Shown in pieces: positions 25,415 to 34,591 of a DNA stretch of 64,000 nt. Within the stretch, counting starts at the first letter, position 1; each line of letters starts with the position of its first letter. The notes below the pieces were generated by a model that was not told the origin of the DNA, ran no database searches, and saw only the letters and a program-made list of their open reading frames with translations. A program made the position numbers and the translations under genes. Origin of the DNA: CAYGWX01 sp964353855 [NCBI: uncultured bacterium] (GTDB lineage Bacteria; Edwardsbacteria; CAYGWX01); contig CAYGWX010000005.1 in NCBI GenBank assembly GCA_964353855.1, forward strand, positions 7,120-71,119. Reading direction: 5' to 3'.

Positions 25415-26191
25415 CTAAAAGCCTCTTCCCACGGACAGAGAAACCCCGGGTTCAAGGTCCGGAGCCATGCCCAGCCTCCATTCCCAACGCTCCGGGGCTG
25501 CGCTCAAGCTCCGGTTGTGCTTGCCAGCAACCCGGGCCGCGTCCAGTCCCGACAGGATGCGGTGCACGATGGCCCATCCCATCACGTAGCTCGCCCGGTG
25601 CCTTGCCTCCAGGCTCCTGAGCCTCTGGTCCCGATAACTGAACCAGGCCGCTTGGTCTCTCCAGGCCCAGGTCCGGTCCCCGGAGTAAATCCGCGTGTTG
25701 ATGTATTCCTCCTGCTTCGCCTTGTCGTTGGGATACTGCTCCCGGGCCTCGCGGCGGATCCACTCGTTGGCCGAGTCGCTGGAGAAGAACTGCCCCAGAT
25801 CCTTGAAGTACTGGTCCGGTGCCCCGGAGGGATTCGTGCTCGCGTTGCCTGCGGCGAAAGCGGTATACCCGCCCCGGAGAATTCCCTCCTGGGATTTGCT
25901 CACCAGGAAATAGGTCCACAGACCGGCTTCTATCGTAAAATAGAGCTTGGCTGCTCCCTTGGACTCTGCATACCACTGCCCCATCCCCGGCAGAACCAGG
26001 GAGTAAAGCATGGCCCGCTTGGGCGACTTCCAGCCTGCGGGGTGGCCCGGAAGAGCAGGTTCCTTCATCTTAAGGGTATCATTTTCCTGAACCAGAAGGA
26101 GCGAATGGGATTCCAAGTAGAGGCCGGATGCTTTCGCTGCAGAAGGAAGTAACCCGACCGCAACGATCAGCAGGATAATCTTCCTCATCAT
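25415..26191 (-). CDS. DUF5683-like envelope protein
   Basis: A 258-residue protein with an N-terminal signal peptide (IILLIVAVGLLPSAAKA) and a central segment KSPKRAMLYSLVLPGMGQWY followed by a hydrophobic helix (LYFTIEAGLWTYFLV). This proline/glycine motif is typical of DUF5683, found in Gram-negative envelopes of FCB-type bacteria with unknown function. The C-terminal half is charged and amphipathic. Two ATGs compete (26189 and 26186); the second is better spaced from AGGAG. It is 5 bp after the M6 protease stop, consistent with co-transcription. Confidence 0.75.
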   Translation of the reverse strand: MMRKIILLIVAVGLLPSAAKASGLYLESHSLLLVQENDTLKMKEPALPGHPAGWKSPKRAMLYSLVLPGMGQWYAESKGAAKLYFTIEAGLWTYFLVSKSQEGILRGGYTAFAAGNASTNPSGAPDQYFKDLGQFFSSDSANEWIRREAREQYPNDKAKQEEYINTRIYSGDRTWAWRDQAAWFSYRDQRLRSLEARHRASYVMGWAIVHRILSGLDAARVAGKHNRSLSAAPERWEWRLGMAPDLEPGVSLSVGRGF

Positions 26192-26196
26192 CGCTC

Positions 26197-29100
26197 CTAT
26201 TTAACCACCGCTATCTTCTTGATCCTGACCTCGCTCTTTCCGCCCGCTTTGGCCTCCACCCGGAAGAAGTAGACCCCGCTGGCGAAAGGCCCGGCGTCCC
26301 AGACGACCTCGTTCTCGGTCCCCGGAAAGCCCGTCCCGTCCATCTTGCTCACCAACTCCCCGGCCAGGGTATAGATTTCCACCTTCACCTGAGCCGCCTG
26401 TCCCAGCGAGTAGCGGATTTTAGTGCTCGACCGTACGGGATTTGGGTAGGCATAGACGCTGGAATTGGGCAGGAGCTCTCCCGAGGCCGCGGGGGCAGGT
26501 GGATAGAGGGCCGCGGGGTACAAACCCGTATGCTGGATGTTCTGGTGAATCATCGGCCAAGGAAACTCGGGAGGACCCTCAGTAGAGTAAGGCAAATGAT
26601 AAACATAGAGATAGCCGTCATCGCAACCGATAGCTAATCCAACGTGGGAATAGAGGCTTATGGGAGCTGGGTAAAAGGTAAAGATCGTTGGGGAAGATAG
26701 GACCGGCCCGCCCACCGTGAGAGGGAATCCATCCAGAGACTTCCCTTTGCCGTTGAACGCATATATCTTGGCGTCCGGCGAGCCCACCACGATGTCCAGT
26801 TTCCCGTCTCCATCCACGTCCCCGAGCGCCGGAGAGGATTGCACCGAGGTGGAATCGGAAATCTTGATCGGGAAGTTCGTGCAGATAGAGCCGTTGTAGT
26901 TGAAGGCGTACAGGTGACGCCCGGCGCTCACCACGGCCTCCAGATAGCCATCTTGGTCTATGTCCCCGAGGGCCGGTGTGGCGAAGGGGTCGTTCCCAAG
27001 GCTCGCAGGCCAGCCTGCAACCATTGAGCCATCGGGCTTGAAGGCGTAAAGCTTCTTCTCAAGGGTATTGACCGCGGACGCAACCACGATTTCCTGTTGT
27101 CCGTCTCGGTCAATGTCTCCGATGACCGGAGAAGTGTAGCCGTACCCCAGGCGTTCAACGATTTTAGGCCAGCCCGGTTTAGCCTTTCCATCAGCGCCCA
27201 ACACAAAAAGCCGACCATCTCCCGAGAGGAAAACGATCTCTTTCTGACCATCGCCGAAGAGGTCGGCCGCTGCCGGGGAGCTGAACACCTCAACCCCTAT
27301 GTCCACCGGGAATCCCGGCATCTCACGGAAGGTATCTCCGACGCTCGGACTCCACCAAGCATGGAGCTTTCGGTCATGCGATCCGAACACGATGTCCAGG
27401 TGGTTGTCTCCGTTCAGGTCCACCAGGAGCGGAGAAGACTCCACGAAGTCCCCGACGCGTTTGGGAAATCCTCGTACCGGCTCGGCCAGGGTATCTCTTC
27501 GGACAGGGTCCCATCGGGGCTTTGGCTTCAGGGCATATAAATAGCCGTCATTAGACCCGAACACGATTTCCAACGTATCATCCCCATTGATATCTCCAAT
27601 GGCTGGAGTAGAATACACGAAGCTGTCTGTCTCGGCGATGATCGCAGCCGGGGCCAAGACTTTGATGCTGTCCTTGCCCTGCTTTTCGTACCAGTAGAAG
27701 GAGTCCGGGTTGGAGATGAGTTTGCTTCCGTCCAGATGCCAGGCGTAGCACCGGCCGTCCGTGGAGGTCAGCACGATCTCCTTTTGTTCGTCCCCTTTAA
27801 GGTCCGCGACCATCGGCGAGTTCCAGTCCACAGCGTTTCCTGTGATTTGTGGAAACCCCGGCTGGGCCCAGTCCAGGGAGATATGCATGGGCATGACCGT
27901 GTCCGAGGCGCCGATGTCCGTGACCGTGATGTGGCTGAACGTTCCGTTGTTGGCTTTGGAGCTTGGGGTGGTTCCGTCCGCGAACCGAGGGTTGTTCGTC
28001 GCGCTGAAGGCGTCCGCGGAGTCCCCGTTCCAGAAGGGCGAGTCTGTCCAGTGCTGCAGGTCCATGATCCCGTCAGCCTCCATCAGGGCCACGGCCTTGG
28101 GCAGGCCGACCATGAGTTCGTTGTTCTTCCAGCGACTCCGGATGAGATCCTCGTCCACATGATAGATGAGCAGCCCCGAGCCCGGCAGGAAGGAGTCGAA
28201 CTGGTCAACGCTCACTTCCACTCCGTTGCGGATCGTCGCGCCCACGGTGTTGTTCTTGAGGAGGTCGGTCTGCTTGTTCTCCAGGAGGAAATATTCGTGC
28301 GAGTTGATCAGAACCTGAAGGATTGTCTGCGGCAGGTTCTCCACGGCCCGCAGAGAGTAGAGATCGTTCCTCTGGACGACCTGGGGCTTGACGAAGCCCA
28401 GGAACTTCTTGGGCCAGGCCCCCAGCTGGCAGGGGAAGAAACCCGGGGGATCGCCGTTGTAGCCCCCGCCGGACATCACCTCCCAGTTTCCCAGGCCCGC
28501 GGACTCGTAGTAGACGTCGTAGAGGTCCGGCAGTCCGAGCTGGTGACCGAACTCGTGGACGATGGTTCCCTGCAGGCCGGTGACCGCCTCCTCGTAGCGG
28601 TTCGTCTCCCCGATCACTGAACCTCCCGGCACCGTGTCCGTCCCGTGGTGCACCACGAAGGGGTCGGAGAGGAGGTCGAAAGTCAGGTTCGCCGCCGGGA
28701 TGTCCCAGGGGGCATAGCCAGCCTGGATGGCGAAGCCCGCGGAGATTTGGAGGTTCACCCCGGCATGGAATACAAAGAGGCCGTCGTAGTTCTGGAACCG
28801 GGGGACATCGGCCTCTGCGCCATGGATCGCGTCCACGAAAAGCTGGCCCAGACCCCAGCCCAGCTTGTTGGTTCCCTGCGTGTACCAGCTTCCGTAGTCG
28901 CTGTAATAGCCCATCTGATGCGGCACGGTATACGCCGCCCAGCTGTCCAGGCTGTCCGCGTCTTTGGGATAGATGTCCCACAGGATCTCCACCTTTCCGC
29001 CCTCATACCCCGTGGAGTCCGACTTCAGGCGTCCCCCGGCGTTGGCCAGGTAGAAGTTCCTCAGAAACTCCATCTGGCGGTGAAAATACCGGGTGTTGTG

Positions 29101-29481
29101 GACCGGGTCGTGGAGGATGTTCTTTTTGCCCGAAGCGTCCAGGGACTCCTGAAAGGCCGTGCGCTGGAACCGTCCGTCCCCGTAAGAGTTAATCTCCGCA
29201 TCCGGTTGGAACTCCACCTTGAGGACCAGAACCCGGAGGGTATCCCCCAGCGCATCGGCAGAGGGGCCCATCAGGTGCCGTCGCCGCGACCGCTTCTGCT
29301 CCAGGAGGTTCACGCCCCGCACCTGGTCCTTGGGGAACTTGGCCCAGGTGCTCATCGGGACCTTTGGAATGCGCGGGGGAGCGGAAGGGCCTAAGCTGAC
29401 CTTTACCCTGTCCCCTGCTGATACGTTGCCGGCCCAAAAAAAGCCCAGCAGTATAAAAATCTTATAGGTTTTCCCTGTCAC
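26197..29481 (-). CDS. M6-family metalloprotease with FG-GAP repeats and sorting domain
   Basis: A 1094-residue secreted protease. After a signal peptide (IFILLGFFWAGNVSAG) comes an M6 (immune inhibitor A-like) catalytic domain with the zinc motif HEFGHQLGLPD (H309, E310, H313) and downstream NWEVMSGGG Met-turn. From about residue 545 to 960 run repeated FG-GAP/VCBS-like blades (GDINGDDTLEIVFGS, GDIDRDGQQEIVVAS, GDVDGDGKLDIVVGS) that should form a calcium-binding beta-propeller. The C-terminus (YAYPNPVRSSTKIRYSLG, GVYFFRVEAKAGG, KIAVVK) is a sorting domain. The GTG start at 29479-29481 follows GAGG. It probably degrades extracellular protein. Confidence 0.92.
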   Translation of the reverse strand: MTGKTYKIFILLGFFWAGNVSAGDRVKVSLGPSAPPRIPKVPMSTWAKFPKDQVRGVNLLEQKRSRRRHLMGPSADALGDTLRVLVLKVEFQPDAEINSYGDGRFQRTAFQESLDASGKKNILHDPVHNTRYFHRQMEFLRNFYLANAGGRLKSDSTGYEGGKVEILWDIYPKDADSLDSWAAYTVPHQMGYYSDYGSWYTQGTNKLGWGLGQLFVDAIHGAEADVPRFQNYDGLFVFHAGVNLQISAGFAIQAGYAPWDIPAANLTFDLLSDPFVVHHGTDTVPGGSVIGETNRYEEAVTGLQGTIVHEFGHQLGLPDLYDVYYESAGLGNWEVMSGGGYNGDPPGFFPCQLGAWPKKFLGFVKPQVVQRNDLYSLRAVENLPQTILQVLINSHEYFLLENKQTDLLKNNTVGATIRNGVEVSVDQFDSFLPGSGLLIYHVDEDLIRSRWKNNELMVGLPKAVALMEADGIMDLQHWTDSPFWNGDSADAFSATNNPRFADGTTPSSKANNGTFSHITVTDIGASDTVMPMHISLDWAQPGFPQITGNAVDWNSPMVADLKGDEQKEIVLTSTDGRCYAWHLDGSKLISNPDSFYWYEKQGKDSIKVLAPAAIIAETDSFVYSTPAIGDINGDDTLEIVFGSNDGYLYALKPKPRWDPVRRDTLAEPVRGFPKRVGDFVESSPLLVDLNGDNHLDIVFGSHDRKLHAWWSPSVGDTFREMPGFPVDIGVEVFSSPAAADLFGDGQKEIVFLSGDGRLFVLGADGKAKPGWPKIVERLGYGYTSPVIGDIDRDGQQEIVVASAVNTLEKKLYAFKPDGSMVAGWPASLGNDPFATPALGDIDQDGYLEAVVSAGRHLYAFNYNGSICTNFPIKISDSTSVQSSPALGDVDGDGKLDIVVGSPDAKIYAFNGKGKSLDGFPLTVGGPVLSSPTIFTFYPAPISLYSHVGLAIGCDDGYLYVYHLPYSTEGPPEFPWPMIHQNIQHTGLYPAALYPPAPAASGELLPNSSVYAYPNPVRSSTKIRYSLGQAAQVKVEIYTLAGELVSKMDGTGFPGTENEVVWDAGPFASGVYFFRVEAKAGGKSEVRIKKIAVVK

Positions 29482-29651
29482 GCGCTTTCCTCATTATTAG
29501 CTATGAAATTAAAAAGTTCCCTTCTGGCTTTTAAAGTGGCCCTGAGACACGCTATCAAGGCTGCAACAGATCATGGGTTTGTATCGGCTTGCTATCGTGG
29601 CACTTAGGCCATGCCGGTTAAAGCGGTTATGCCTAAAGACATCTTTCTATG

Positions 29652-29683
29652 GCTAAAAACACATCACTAACTGTGTTTTTAGC
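29652..29683. repeat. Perfect 12-bp stem-loop upstream of an 11-bp array
   Basis: GCTAAAAACACA (29652-29663) and its exact complement (29672-29683) flank an 8-nt loop. It lies 15 bp before the array at 29698 in the 472-bp gap upstream of the M6 protease gene. AT-rich and symmetrical, it could be a protein site or an element end. Confidence 0.7.
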
Positions 29684-29697
29684 TAACAGGATGTGGG

Positions 29698-29741
29698 GAG
29701 GGCGTGAAGTGGGCGTGAAGTGGGCGTGAGGTGGGCGGAAA
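29698..29741. repeat. 11-bp tandem array (about 4 units)
   Basis: Units of the form GGGCGTGAAGT repeat with an 11-bp period, two identical, one with GAGGT and a partial last unit. It is the same motif family as the arrays at 19301, 36077, 46165, 47138 and 49996. Past it are a 7-bp stem hairpin (29790-29807) and a 17-bp imperfect direct repeat beginning GAGCTTTGT; otherwise the gap holds no gene. Confidence 0.85.
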
Positions 29742-29913
29742 CCCCTCTTGGATTGCGGAGCTTTGTTGGCCCTCCCCCTCGGGAGCTTGTCCCGTCGGAG
29801 GACGGGATAACTGAGCTTTGTCTGCCCTCTTTACGCGCGAAAGTTAAAGCCTCCGGCTTGCCCCGGATTTTTCGGAACCTGCCCACCACCCGCTCTAAAC
29901 CCGGATGAACCTG

Positions 29914-29945
29914 AAAAGGAACCCGACTCACTGAAGGTTCCTTTT
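29914..29945 (-). terminator. Terminator after the PorV-like gene
   Basis: A perfect 10-bp stem (AAAAGGAACC with GGTTCCTTTT, arms 29914-29923 and 29936-29945) around a 12-nt loop, 8 bp past the stop of the gene at 29954. The A/T edges give T-tracts in both directions. Confidence 0.8.
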
Positions 29946-29953
29946 CGTTTGCT

Positions 29954-30949
29954 TTAGAATTTTACGGACAGGGAGAACTTCTGATTGTACTTCTGGAGTT
30001 CGCCCCCGGGCTCCATGCCGTAGTCGAAGCTGAAGCGCTTGACCAGGACCCCGCCCCCGAAGGTCGGGCCCTTGATGTGCCCGGCCTCGTCGGTCACGTA
30101 GCCTGTGCGCAGGGCCAGGAGGTCGGAGTAGACGAACTCCGTGCCCAGGTGGGTCACGACCTCGTAGAGCTGGGTTCGCATCGGGTCATTCAGGTTCAGG
30201 AGCATCTTCGTCGCGTCCGCGGACAGGACCCATTTGCTCACCCGGTTGTCCATCAGGCGGTAAGCCGTGCCCACCCGCAGGTTTCGGGATAGAGGATCGG
30301 CGTTCTCGGCCTCGAGGTAGACCAGCTTCGGGCCGATGTTCTGCACGGTGACGCCCCAGCTCATGCGCTTGAACGGCCCCTTGTAGAGCATCCCGAAGTC
30401 GAAGGCCCAGGTCGTGGCCACCCCAGTCCCGCGGCTCCCGTCAATAGTCCCGGAGTAGAGATGGCTGTAGATGAGCTTGAAGTTTCCTCCCAGCCCCAGT
30501 TTCTTTCCCACCTTGGTGCCGTAGGAGAGGTGGGGGGACATCTCGTAGCTCGAGAACTCTCCCAGGACATTTCCTTCAGGGTCTGTCCGCAGGCTCCGGC
30601 CCTCGGAGAGAAAGATGAGGCTCCCGCCGACCGTCCCCCATCCCTTCACCGGCTGGACATAGGCTGCGAATTCGTAGTACAGGTCTCCGACGTCGCGCCA
30701 GATGTTGTTGAGCCAGGGGGAGTGCATCAGGGCCAACTCCCGGCGGTTAAGGAAGGCCAGACCTCCGGGATTGTAGTAAATCGCCGTGGCATCGTCCGCA
30801 ATGGCCACGAAGGCGCTGCCCATGCCCGCGGCCCGGGCCCCGGGTCGTATCATCAGGAAGATCGCTCCCCCCTCCGAGATCGCCCAAGCCCCGGAGGCCA
30901 GGGCTATAAAGAGGAGGGCCGTCAACCCAACCGTTAACCGTCTTACCAT
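29954..30949 (-). CDS. PorV/PorQ family outer-membrane protein
   Basis: A 331-residue protein. The signal peptide (LTVGLTALLFIALASGAWA) is followed by the family N-terminus FLMIRPGARAAGMGSAFVAI then DDATAIYYNPGGLAFLNR, typical of PorV/PorQ (UPF0164). It continues with about 14 amphipathic strands and ends in a terminal phenylalanine (LSVKF). In Bacteroidota PorV shuttles type IX cargo from the translocon to the attachment complex, and several neighbours carry matching sorting domains. The ATG start is preceded by AAGGA. It lies 30 bp after the S8 protease gene and ends at a clear terminator. Confidence 0.88.
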   Translation of the reverse strand: MVRRLTVGLTALLFIALASGAWAISEGGAIFLMIRPGARAAGMGSAFVAIADDATAIYYNPGGLAFLNRRELALMHSPWLNNIWRDVGDLYYEFAAYVQPVKGWGTVGGSLIFLSEGRSLRTDPEGNVLGEFSSYEMSPHLSYGTKVGKKLGLGGNFKLIYSHLYSGTIDGSRGTGVATTWAFDFGMLYKGPFKRMSWGVTVQNIGPKLVYLEAENADPLSRNLRVGTAYRLMDNRVSKWVLSADATKMLLNLNDPMRTQLYEVVTHLGTEFVYSDLLALRTGYVTDEAGHIKGPTFGGGVLVKRFSFDYGMEPGGELQKYNQKFSLSVKF

Positions 30950-30979
30950 AAACTTACATTCCTTTCTTAAGTCAAAAGT

Positions 30980-32899
30980 CTATCGAACGAGGAGGACTTT
31001 TTTTACATCGTGACCGAACCCGCTCTTCAAGAGACATAAGTAGGTACCACTAGCCACCGCCTTCCCCGATTCATTCTTTCCATCCCACAGGGGAATCAGG
31101 TTGCCGCGGTCGTAACGCCCTGGAAGCAGGTTGGTTCCCACCTCGAGTTCTCTCACTAAATCCCCGGTGGAGGCGTAGATATAAATCCTGACATCCCCGC
31201 CTTTGGTCAGATAAAAGGGCATGCGGAGCGGACCCTTGGCCGGCTCATAGGGATTGGGGAAGGGCTCGAAGAGAGCCTCTTGCTCCACCCCCGTCTTGGG
31301 AGGATAGGGATACCCCTGAGGAGTGTAATTCACCGCCCTCACCCCGTCCGGAATTCCCCAGCCTATTTTGTTGTCCGGTGCGCTGGCCTGGTTCGCGGTC
31401 ATCATCAGGGCCTCTCGGACTTGTTTCGGTCCCCAGGAGCGGGAGGGGTTGAGCGAATCTGTGTGCGCCTCCAAGAGCAGAGCCGCCAGCCCTGCAACGA
31501 TTGCTGTTGCGGTGGATGTCCCTGTGCCGCCGACTAAATGGTCGTATTTGCCTGTGGTGTCGTTAAAAGAATTACTGGCCATTATGACTAAATACGCTAA
31601 AGCTGAAACTTCTGGCTTCATGCGTCCGTCGGCGGTAGGCCCCACACAGGACTTGGACCACCAGCTTCCGTCCAGGGAACATCCCCCCACCGCCACGATG
31701 TTAAAGGCATCCGAAGGAGCCTTCAACCACGTCTGCCCGTCGTGGACGTTCCCGATGGCGTTCACGACCAAGATCCCGAAGCTGTCCGCGGCAATAGAGG
31801 CCATCTTGCTCGTCACCGCAGTCCGTCCATCCATGCTGTCCCGGGTATATTGCTGCCCCGTGTCCCCAGGGAAAATAGCATAGCCCAAGGAGCTCGAAAC
31901 GATATCCGCGCCGTTGGCTTCGGCCCACCTCATCGCCTCCACCCAGCGATGCTCTTCGATTTTCGTGTCGAATTCCCCCACGGACTTGTTGTGCTCGGTT
32001 TTGGCTAAGAGGAAATCCGCCCCGAACGCCGAGCCGATAAGGCGTCCGTATGAATATCCACCTAAGATGGAAAGCATCGCGGTCCCATGCTGAGTCTGTA
32101 TCCGGGTATACGGAGGGTTTTCACCCCATGTCGTGTCTTGGTTCTCATCGAAAGACGTGTGGTTGTCGTTATATAGGAAGTCCCACTCCTTAATTATCCT
32201 CACCCGCTTCAAGGATTCGTGGCCGGGGTATCGGTTGCCTAGTGAATCAACCCAGTCATGGTCGAACCCCGTGTCGAAAATCGCCAGCCTCACTCCGGCA
32301 CCGGTATAACCCATCTGGTGAAGGCCGGTAACGTTCACCTGTCGGAGCTGGAAGTCTGAAAGGCCGTAATCCAGGCCCGCAGGGCCTGGTATCCCTTGCC
32401 GTTCCGCCTGTTTCACGATAGGTTCGGCCTTGCGGATATAGACCGCTTCAGGGCGCAGTTCCCGAACGAAAGGAAGGCCCTCGATCTCTAACAGCGCCCT
32501 ACCGGAAGCTTCGACACATACTCCGTTCAACCATTCGGTCTGAGCCAGAATCCGGGCACCCCTGCCCTCTAGTTCCCTCATATATCGAGCCTCCAGGGGC
32601 AGGTCCAGAAAGGAGACAACGTTTTCCGTTCTCCGAACCTTGAGCCGCCGCTTCAGGGCATGCGGGTCAAGCCTCTTCTTAAAGGATTCTTTTTCCCCCT
32701 CAAAGGTTGCTTCGTCCGTGAAGCCCTTGTCCGTGAAAAAGACCCAGGCCCTCACCGGGGCATCGGGATCAGCAAGAAGGTGCGCTTTCCAGGCCGGGGA
32801 AGACTTCGGATTGGAAGGCGGGGTCACATAATCAGCCCCTGCCGCCCAGGAGACTACGAAAAGGACCAGGGCTCCCGCGATCAGCCCGATCCTGCTCAT
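30980..32899 (-). CDS. Secreted subtilisin-like (S8) serine protease with sorting domain
   Basis: A 639-residue protease with the complete catalytic triad: D209 in AIFDTGFDHD, H271 in TQHGTAMLSILGG and S462 in GTGTSTATAIVAGLAALLLE. A signal peptide (residues 1-22) and a long pro-region (about 30-165) precede the catalytic domain (about 195-520). The last 90 residues (FEPFPNPYEPAKGPLRMPF, VRIYIYASTGDLVRELEVG, GTYLCLLKSGFG, KVLLVR) form a sorting domain, so surface or extracellular activity is expected. It probably shares a transcript with the PorV-like gene downstream, which could serve its export. Confidence 0.93.
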   Translation of the reverse strand: MSRIGLIAGALVLFVVSWAAGADYVTPPSNPKSSPAWKAHLLADPDAPVRAWVFFTDKGFTDEATFEGEKESFKKRLDPHALKRRLKVRRTENVVSFLDLPLEARYMRELEGRGARILAQTEWLNGVCVEASGRALLEIEGLPFVRELRPEAVYIRKAEPIVKQAERQGIPGPAGLDYGLSDFQLRQVNVTGLHQMGYTGAGVRLAIFDTGFDHDWVDSLGNRYPGHESLKRVRIIKEWDFLYNDNHTSFDENQDTTWGENPPYTRIQTQHGTAMLSILGGYSYGRLIGSAFGADFLLAKTEHNKSVGEFDTKIEEHRWVEAMRWAEANGADIVSSSLGYAIFPGDTGQQYTRDSMDGRTAVTSKMASIAADSFGILVVNAIGNVHDGQTWLKAPSDAFNIVAVGGCSLDGSWWSKSCVGPTADGRMKPEVSALAYLVIMASNSFNDTTGKYDHLVGGTGTSTATAIVAGLAALLLEAHTDSLNPSRSWGPKQVREALMMTANQASAPDNKIGWGIPDGVRAVNYTPQGYPYPPKTGVEQEALFEPFPNPYEPAKGPLRMPFYLTKGGDVRIYIYASTGDLVRELEVGTNLLPGRYDRGNLIPLWDGKNESGKAVASGTYLCLLKSGFGHDVKKVLLVR

Positions 32900-32925
32900 C
32901 GGACGCGCCTTCTCCCAAAGATCAT

Positions 32926-33585
32926 CTATTTCTTCCCTTTACCGCCGCCGAAAAGCTTGAACCCGCCCGCCTTGGCCTTATCGTCGCTCGCCGCAGCAGC
33001 CGCCGGGCTGGGGGGAACATAAGCTGGAATCGGTTCGGCCTTGGGCTTCTCCGTAACCTTGAGAAGACCCAGGGCCACGAGCTCATAAACCACCTTGCAG
33101 ACCTCGAACTCGGTCATCGCGCACTCCTCGCATATCTGCCGGATCGTCCGGGTGCCCTCCACCAGGGCCAGGACCTTCCACTCGTGGGGCTCTAACTTGA
33201 TGTTCTCCAGCTCCGGGCTGGGCTCCGGGACGATGGTGACGAGGAGGTCGATGTGCGGGACGAGTTTCTTGATCTCGGCCCACTCGTCCGTTTGCCGGGC
33301 CACCTCCAGGACGAGCTGCTGGATCGAGGACTCCACGCTTTTCAGGTTAGCTTTGAGATCGGGCTCGAACACGAACCGTCCGGAGTGCCACTGCAGGACC
33401 CGGCAGATCGCTTTGTCCCCTACCAGGGTCGAGGAGGTGGCGTGCACTGCGATCCCCTCTTGGAAGTAGATGGTCCCGTCGCCGTCGTCCGTGTTGACTT
33501 TCAGGGCGCCGTTTTTCTTGCCCATATGGACGAGCTGGATCACATCCGTGAGCACAAAATCCTGAAGATTTCCTTCTAAGGCCAT
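32926..33585 (-). CDS. DUF4388 (PatA-like) domain protein
   Basis: A 219-residue cytoplasmic protein. Residues 1-100 form a DUF4388 domain (MALEGNLQDFVLTDVIQLVH, GALKVNTDDGDGTIYFQEG). A helical middle and a winged-helix-like segment follow (about 130-180, HEWKVLALVEGTRTIRQICE, MTEFEVCKVVYELVALGLL). The end is an Ala/Pro linker with a GGFKLFGGGKGKK tail. DUF4388 proteins are common in bacteria with complex motility or development. This is one of four such proteins in the window, two fused to receiver domains. ATG 33583-33585 follows AGGAG. Confidence 0.85.
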   Translation of the reverse strand: MALEGNLQDFVLTDVIQLVHMGKKNGALKVNTDDGDGTIYFQEGIAVHATSSTLVGDKAICRVLQWHSGRFVFEPDLKANLKSVESSIQQLVLEVARQTDEWAEIKKLVPHIDLLVTIVPEPSPELENIKLEPHEWKVLALVEGTRTIRQICEECAMTEFEVCKVVYELVALGLLKVTEKPKAEPIPAYVPPSPAAAAASDDKAKAGGFKLFGGGKGKK

Positions 33586-33625
33586 GGCTGCTCCTAACCT
33601 GGGGTTATGCTACCAGAAAAAAACT

Positions 33626-34588
33626 CTATGGAGTGGCCGCATAGCGGCCCATACTGGCGAATTTATCGCTGCGCTGGGCGATAAGTGACTCCGGCGGGAT
33701 CTCCTCCAGATCCTCGAAGGCGGAAAGGATCTCGCGCTTCAGGGTCTCGGCCATCGCGTCCGGGTTCCGGTGCGCACCGCCCAAGGGCTCCGGGATTAGC
33801 TTGTCCACGATGCCCAACTCCAGACAATCTGCTGAGGACAGCTTGAAGGCCTCGGCGGCCTCGGGAGCCCGTCCGGCGTCACGCCAGAGGATGGAGGCGC
33901 ACCCCTCGGGCGTGATGACCGAGTAATACGCATGTTCCAGCATCAACACCCGGTCCCCGACCGCAATCGCGATCGCCCCGCCCGAGCCTCCCTCCCCGAG
34001 GATCACCACCACGATGGGCACCGGAAGCCGGGCCATGATGAACTGGCTCCTCGCAATGGCCTCGGCAATCCCCCGTTCCTCGGCCTTGTCACCGGGAAAG
34101 GCTCCCTGGGTGTCCACCAGAGAGAGGATGGGAAAGTGGAACTTGGCCGCCAACTGAAACAGCCGGTAAGCTTTGCGGTAACCCTCGGGGTGAGCCTGGC
34201 CGAAGTTCCGCCTAAGTTTCTCCTTCGTATCCCGGCCCTTTTGCTGGCCAACGATCATCATTCGCTTCCCCTGGATTAGGGCCAAACCGCCGACGATCGC
34301 CTGGTCGTCACGGAACAGGCGGTCGCCGTGCAACTCGAACCATTCCTCAGCCATTCGTCCGATGTAGTCGAGGGAGTAAGGCCGCTGCGGATGCCGGGCC
34401 AGAAGGACGCGCTGCCAACGGGTCATATGGCTGAAGATATCCTGTTTGAGATGGACCGCTTTCGCTTCCAGCCGTCGGATTTCGTCCCGGGCATCCAGGT
34501 TCCCGGCTGCGGCCGCGGCCTGGAGCTCCCGGATCTTCTGTTCCACTTCGGCGATCGGCTTTTCGAACTCGAGATAGTGGTCTGACAT
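33626..34588 (-). CDS. accA: Acetyl-CoA carboxylase carboxyltransferase subunit alpha
   Basis: A 320-residue crotonase-superfamily protein of typical AccA length. The N-terminal helical segment (EFEKPIAEVEQKIREL) is followed by the carboxyltransferase core: HGDRLFRDDQAIVGG, QQKGRDTKEKLRRNFG, PEGYRKAYRL, LVDTQGAFPGDKAEERG and GEGGSGGAIAIAVGDRVLML. With AccD it transfers carboxyl from biotin to acetyl-CoA, the first step of fatty acid synthesis. The accB, accC and accD genes are elsewhere. It lies 3 bp after the YfiM-like gene and behind the PorV-like promoter, an unusual operon for AccA. Confidence 0.96.
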   Translation of the reverse strand: MSDHYLEFEKPIAEVEQKIRELQAAAAAGNLDARDEIRRLEAKAVHLKQDIFSHMTRWQRVLLARHPQRPYSLDYIGRMAEEWFELHGDRLFRDDQAIVGGLALIQGKRMMIVGQQKGRDTKEKLRRNFGQAHPEGYRKAYRLFQLAAKFHFPILSLVDTQGAFPGDKAEERGIAEAIARSQFIMARLPVPIVVVILGEGGSGGAIAIAVGDRVLMLEHAYYSVITPEGCASILWRDAGRAPEAAEAFKLSSADCLELGIVDKLIPEPLGGAHRNPDAMAETLKREILSAFEDLEEIPPESLIAQRSDKFASMGRYAATP

Positions 34589-34591
34589 CTT

